Shown piece by piece: positions 5,704-7,755 of a DNA stretch of 7,755 nt. The notes beneath the pieces are model-generated. The model worked only from the letters and a program-made list of their open reading frames with translations. It did not search any database and had not been told where the DNA came from. The DNA lies in NCBI GenBank assembly GCA_947378905.1, contig CANCLV010000046.1, positions 1-7,755 on the forward strand. Reading direction: 5' to 3'. The stretch comes from Opitutia bacterium. GTDB lineage: Bacteria > Verrucomicrobiota > Verrucomicrobiia > Opitutales > UBA953. Position 1 is the stretch's first letter. Each line of letters begins with the position of its first letter. The position numbers and the translations under genes are program-made.

Positions 5704-7011
5704 TTAGGCGGTTTGATAGGCCTCTAACTTGCGCTGAACTCGTACCGCTGAAAGCTGAGCGTAGCGTGGAAGTCCTTGTTCATAAGGAAGTTGCAACTCA
5801 CCTTGAATGAGTGGCAATGCATAGCGAACGAACTCGGGGTGGATGGACATCTTGTCTTCACCGATCCACTTTTCAGGGAAAGCTTTTACACCATTAGCGA
5901 TGTCAGCGAGCGGGGCCAGGCTGGTTTCTACGGCATATTGCTCCTTGGTGGAACGATGTAAGATAACCATTTTACCGGACTCACCTTTGATGGCAGCCTT
6001 AACAGCTTCGCGTCCACAGAGTTTAGCTTCTTCGACGTCGGTCTTAGAAGAATTGTGTGATGCCGCGCGTTGCGAAATACCGAGTTTAGAAGCACGAGCC
6101 TTAACGCCATCGAAACGGCCTTCAACGAGAGTGCGTAAATATTCACCAGCACCACCGAGAACGGCGTGACCGAATGCATCGGTGCTCGAAGTATCAGCCC
6201 CTAAATAATTTCCGGCTTCATCTTGTACACCTTCCGAGACTACAACGAAACAGTGTGCGTTGTGTTTTAAAACTTCTTGTACGCGTTGTACGAAATTGTC
6301 GGCGTTGAAAGGAACTTCAGGAAGTAAAACGATGTGCGGTGCGGTGCATCCGTAGTGAGTGTTCTTGGAGGCATTCTTACCGTTATCATCGCTCTTTTCG
6401 CGACGTTGAGCTAAGACCGAAGAAGCAGCTAACCAGCCTGCATTACGGCCCATAACCTCTAAAATCGATACGAAATCGTTCTGTCCCATGGCTGCATTGT
6501 CCAAGGACATTTCACGAACAGTTAAAGCGATGTGCTTAGCTACAGAACCAAATCCTGGGCAGTGATCGGTTAAAGGTAAATCGTTGTCGATAGTCTTAGG
6601 TACACCGATAACGCGAAGTTCATAACCACGCTCTTTAGCAAGTGCGTCGATTTTTGCGGCGGTGTCTTGAGAGTCGTTGCCTCCGATGTAGTGGAAGTAA
6701 CGAATATTGTGCGCTTCAAAAACTTGGAGGATGCGATCGAAGTCTTCAGCTTTTTTAACCTTATAACGGCAAGTACCAAGAGCTGCACCAGGAGTGTGCT
6801 CGAGATTGCGTAAAGTCTGCTGAGTTTCACTCGCGAGATCGATTAACTGTTCATGCAAGACACCTTGAATACCGTTCAAGCCACCCAAGATATCGATAAT
6901 TTCGTCTTCATGATTAAGAGCTTCAGCAATCACACCAGCGAGGCTGGCGTTAATCACCGGCGTGGGTCCGCCGCTTTGTGCGACGAGAAGGTTTCCAGAT
7001 AAGGAGGACAT
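5704..7011 (-). CDS. pfp: Pyrophosphate-type 6-phosphofructokinase (PPi--fructose-6-phosphate 1-phosphotransferase)
   Basis: This 435-residue enzyme converts fructose-6-phosphate to fructose-1,6-bisphosphate in glycolysis. Motifs are SGGPTPVIN (13-21), GAALGTCRYK (75-84), GGNDS (110-114), PKTIDND (138-144, catalytic Asp and the Lys), GFGS (153-156), MGRNAGWLA (187-195), VVSEG (257-261) and a late GISQRAASHNSSKTDVEEA block (311-329). Asp where ATP enzymes have the second Gly of GGDGS, and Lys in place of Gly/Cys before TIDND, are the accepted marks of PPi use, which would make the step reversible. I start at 7011 because MSSLSGNLLVAQSGG fits the family. An ATG at 7086 would add 25 residues unlike the family. 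No SD is seen before 7011. A short hydrophilic insert (201-220) follows the MGR region. The 98-bp gap to purB has no good terminator, so read-through is possible. Confidence 0.94.
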   Translation of the reverse strand: MSSLSGNLLVAQSGGPTPVINASLAGVIAEALNHEDEIIDILGGLNGIQGVLHEQLIDLASETQQTLRNLEHTPGAALGTCRYKVKKAEDFDRILQVFEAHNIRYFHYIGGNDSQDTAAKIDALAKERGYELRVIGVPKTIDNDLPLTDHCPGFGSVAKHIALTVREMSLDNAAMGQNDFVSILEVMGRNAGWLAASSVLAQRREKSDDNGKNASKNTHYGCTAPHIVLLPEVPFNADNFVQRVQEVLKHNAHCFVVVSEGVQDEAGNYLGADTSSTDAFGHAVLGGAGEYLRTLVEGRFDGVKARASKLGISQRAASHNSSKTDVEEAKLCGREAVKAAIKGESGKMVILHRSTKEQYAVETSLAPLADIANGVKAFPEKWIGEDKMSIHPEFVRYALPLIQGELQLPYEQGLPRYAQLSAVRVQRKLEAYQTA

Positions 7012-7090
7012 GGTATTTATGAAGAGGTTTAAAATTGGGTTTTGGTTAGCCCCTCGCCTATTGGCAATACGGAAAACCAACCCCACCCTT

Positions 7091-7118
7091 TTCTTTAGGA
7101 CTTATTGATACTAAAGAA
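7091..7118. repeat. Inverted repeat spanning the purB stop codon
   Basis: TTCTTTAG (7091-7098) and CTAAAGAA (7111-7118) are perfect 8-base complements around a 12-base spacer, and the right arm contains the purB stop codon. The stem is AT-rich, and on the minus strand it is followed by AAGGGTGGGG and not a T run, so it is not a classical intrinsic terminator. It may be a weak 3' hairpin or chance. Confidence 0.35.
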
Positions 7119-7755
7119 TCCGCCCAGGCTTAATTTTGCCCGCCTCGGGGACTTTTTTCAGCCAAGCCTGTGCCGACTGCGAAAAAGCTTCAACTTGGGC
7201 CTGAGCCATACCTGTCAACTCCCCAGCCTGAGCCATAGATTTATCCAAAGCAGCCCGGGTTAAGCGCAAACGTGGATCTTCAGCCAATCGTTCTACTAAA
7301 TTATTTTTTTCAATCTTTCCGGAACGTAAATCTTTAGCCACCGCGACGGCATGCTCCTTAATCGCCTCGTGGGCCTGCTCGCGACCCGCACCCGCCTTGA
7401 CGGCTTCCATCAAGAAAGTGGTCGTCATTAAGAATGGTAAATAGTGTTTCGACTCACGCTCCACGACGGACTGATTTACTTCCATCTGGCTCAACACAGT
7501 TAAGAAGGCTTCGAGTAAACCATCAATCGCCAGGAAACTATCGGGAAGAAGTACACGACGAACGACTGAACAAGACACATCGCCTTCATTCCATTGTTCG
7601 CCCGACAGTGATGCAGCCATCGCCAAGTAACCACGAAGGATTACATGGAATCCGTTAATGCGCTCACAGGTGCGCGCATTCATTTTGTGCGGCATCGCTG
7701 AGGACCCGACCTGACCAGGTAAAAACCCTTCGCTAGCTAATTCGTGACCAGACAT
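7111..7755 (-). CDS. purB: Adenylosuccinate lyase, C-terminal part (5' end outside window)
   Basis: This enzyme releases fumarate from SAICAR and from adenylosuccinate in purine synthesis. Only the last ~215 residues are visible; the full enzyme is about 450-480, and the Met at the very edge is internal to the family alignment, so the gene continues beyond base 7755. The fumarase/lyase signature GSSAMPHKMN is at visible residues 17-26, followed by RTCERINGF. The GEQWNEGDVSCSVVRRVLLPD block (52-72) and HEAIKEHAVAVA (129-140) are typical of the longer PurB form that I recall from actinobacteria and others. The ending KIKPGRIL precedes a TAG stop. It lies 98-99 bases upstream of the phosphofructokinase gene on the same strand. 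Confidence 0.93.
   Translation of the reverse strand: MSGHELASEGFLPGQVGSSAMPHKMNARTCERINGFHVILRGYLAMAASLSGEQWNEGDVSCSVVRRVLLPDSFLAIDGLLEAFLTVLSQMEVNQSVVERESKHYLPFLMTTTFLMEAVKAGAGREQAHEAIKEHAVAVAKDLRSGKIEKNNLVERLAEDPRLRLTRAALDKSMAQAGELTGMAQAQVEAFSQSAQAWLKKVPEAGKIKPGRIL

Noticed and set aside
7012..7086. Upstream ATG at 7086 adding 25 residues to the phosphofructokinase
   Set aside because: The added residues do not resemble the family N-terminus, while the ATG at 7011 gives the expected short lead into the LLVAQSGGPT motif.

Overview
The window looks like ordinary chromosomal DNA of a Gram-negative (diderm) bacterium of moderate GC. It has a lipid A-type acyltransferase-like gene and three exported or membrane proteins. 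An ECF sigma module, a signal-peptide FecR-domain protein, a PPi-type phosphofructokinase and mostly SD-less starts together suggest the PVC group, most likely Verrucomicrobiota (Opitutae-like). This placement is inferred from family recall and was not tested by a search. I saw no mobile element, CRISPR array, tRNA or rRNA. Coding density is high and no gap exceeds about 120 bases.

Layout. (1) Bases 1-825, plus strand: the 3' part of a LpxL/HtrB-like acyltransferase gene cut by the window edge. It converges on, and overlaps by 7 bp, the last gene of the next block. (2) Bases 819-3957, minus strand: a compact five-gene run in the order tmk, holB, ECF sigma factor, one-TM putative anti-sigma protein, exported PEER-repeat protein. 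The junctions are -26, +3, +47 and +1 bp, so it is very probably one operon. It joins dTTP synthesis and the replication clamp loader to an envelope-signalling type module. (3) Bases 4058-5584, minus strand: an exported FecR-domain protein with two copies of a beta-rich repeat and a low-complexity tail. It forms a unit of its own between two intrinsic terminators (4013-4036 and 5650-5684). (4) Bases 5704-7011, minus strand: a phosphofructokinase whose active-site residues predict pyrophosphate as phosphoryl donor. (5) Bases 7111-7755, minus strand: the 3' part of purB (adenylosuccinate lyase), cut by the right edge, possibly co-transcribed with the phosphofructokinase gene.

How the genes may work together. 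The sigma factor, TM protein and exported repeat protein resemble a sigma / membrane tether / periplasmic sensor trio. The TM protein lacks the zinc anti-sigma motif, so this would be a non-standard version. The tails of the exported repeat protein and of the FecR-domain protein share a nearly identical 22-nt Lys/Asp-coding segment, which hints at a common tail type. The remaining genes are core metabolism (purine synthesis, glycolysis) and replication.
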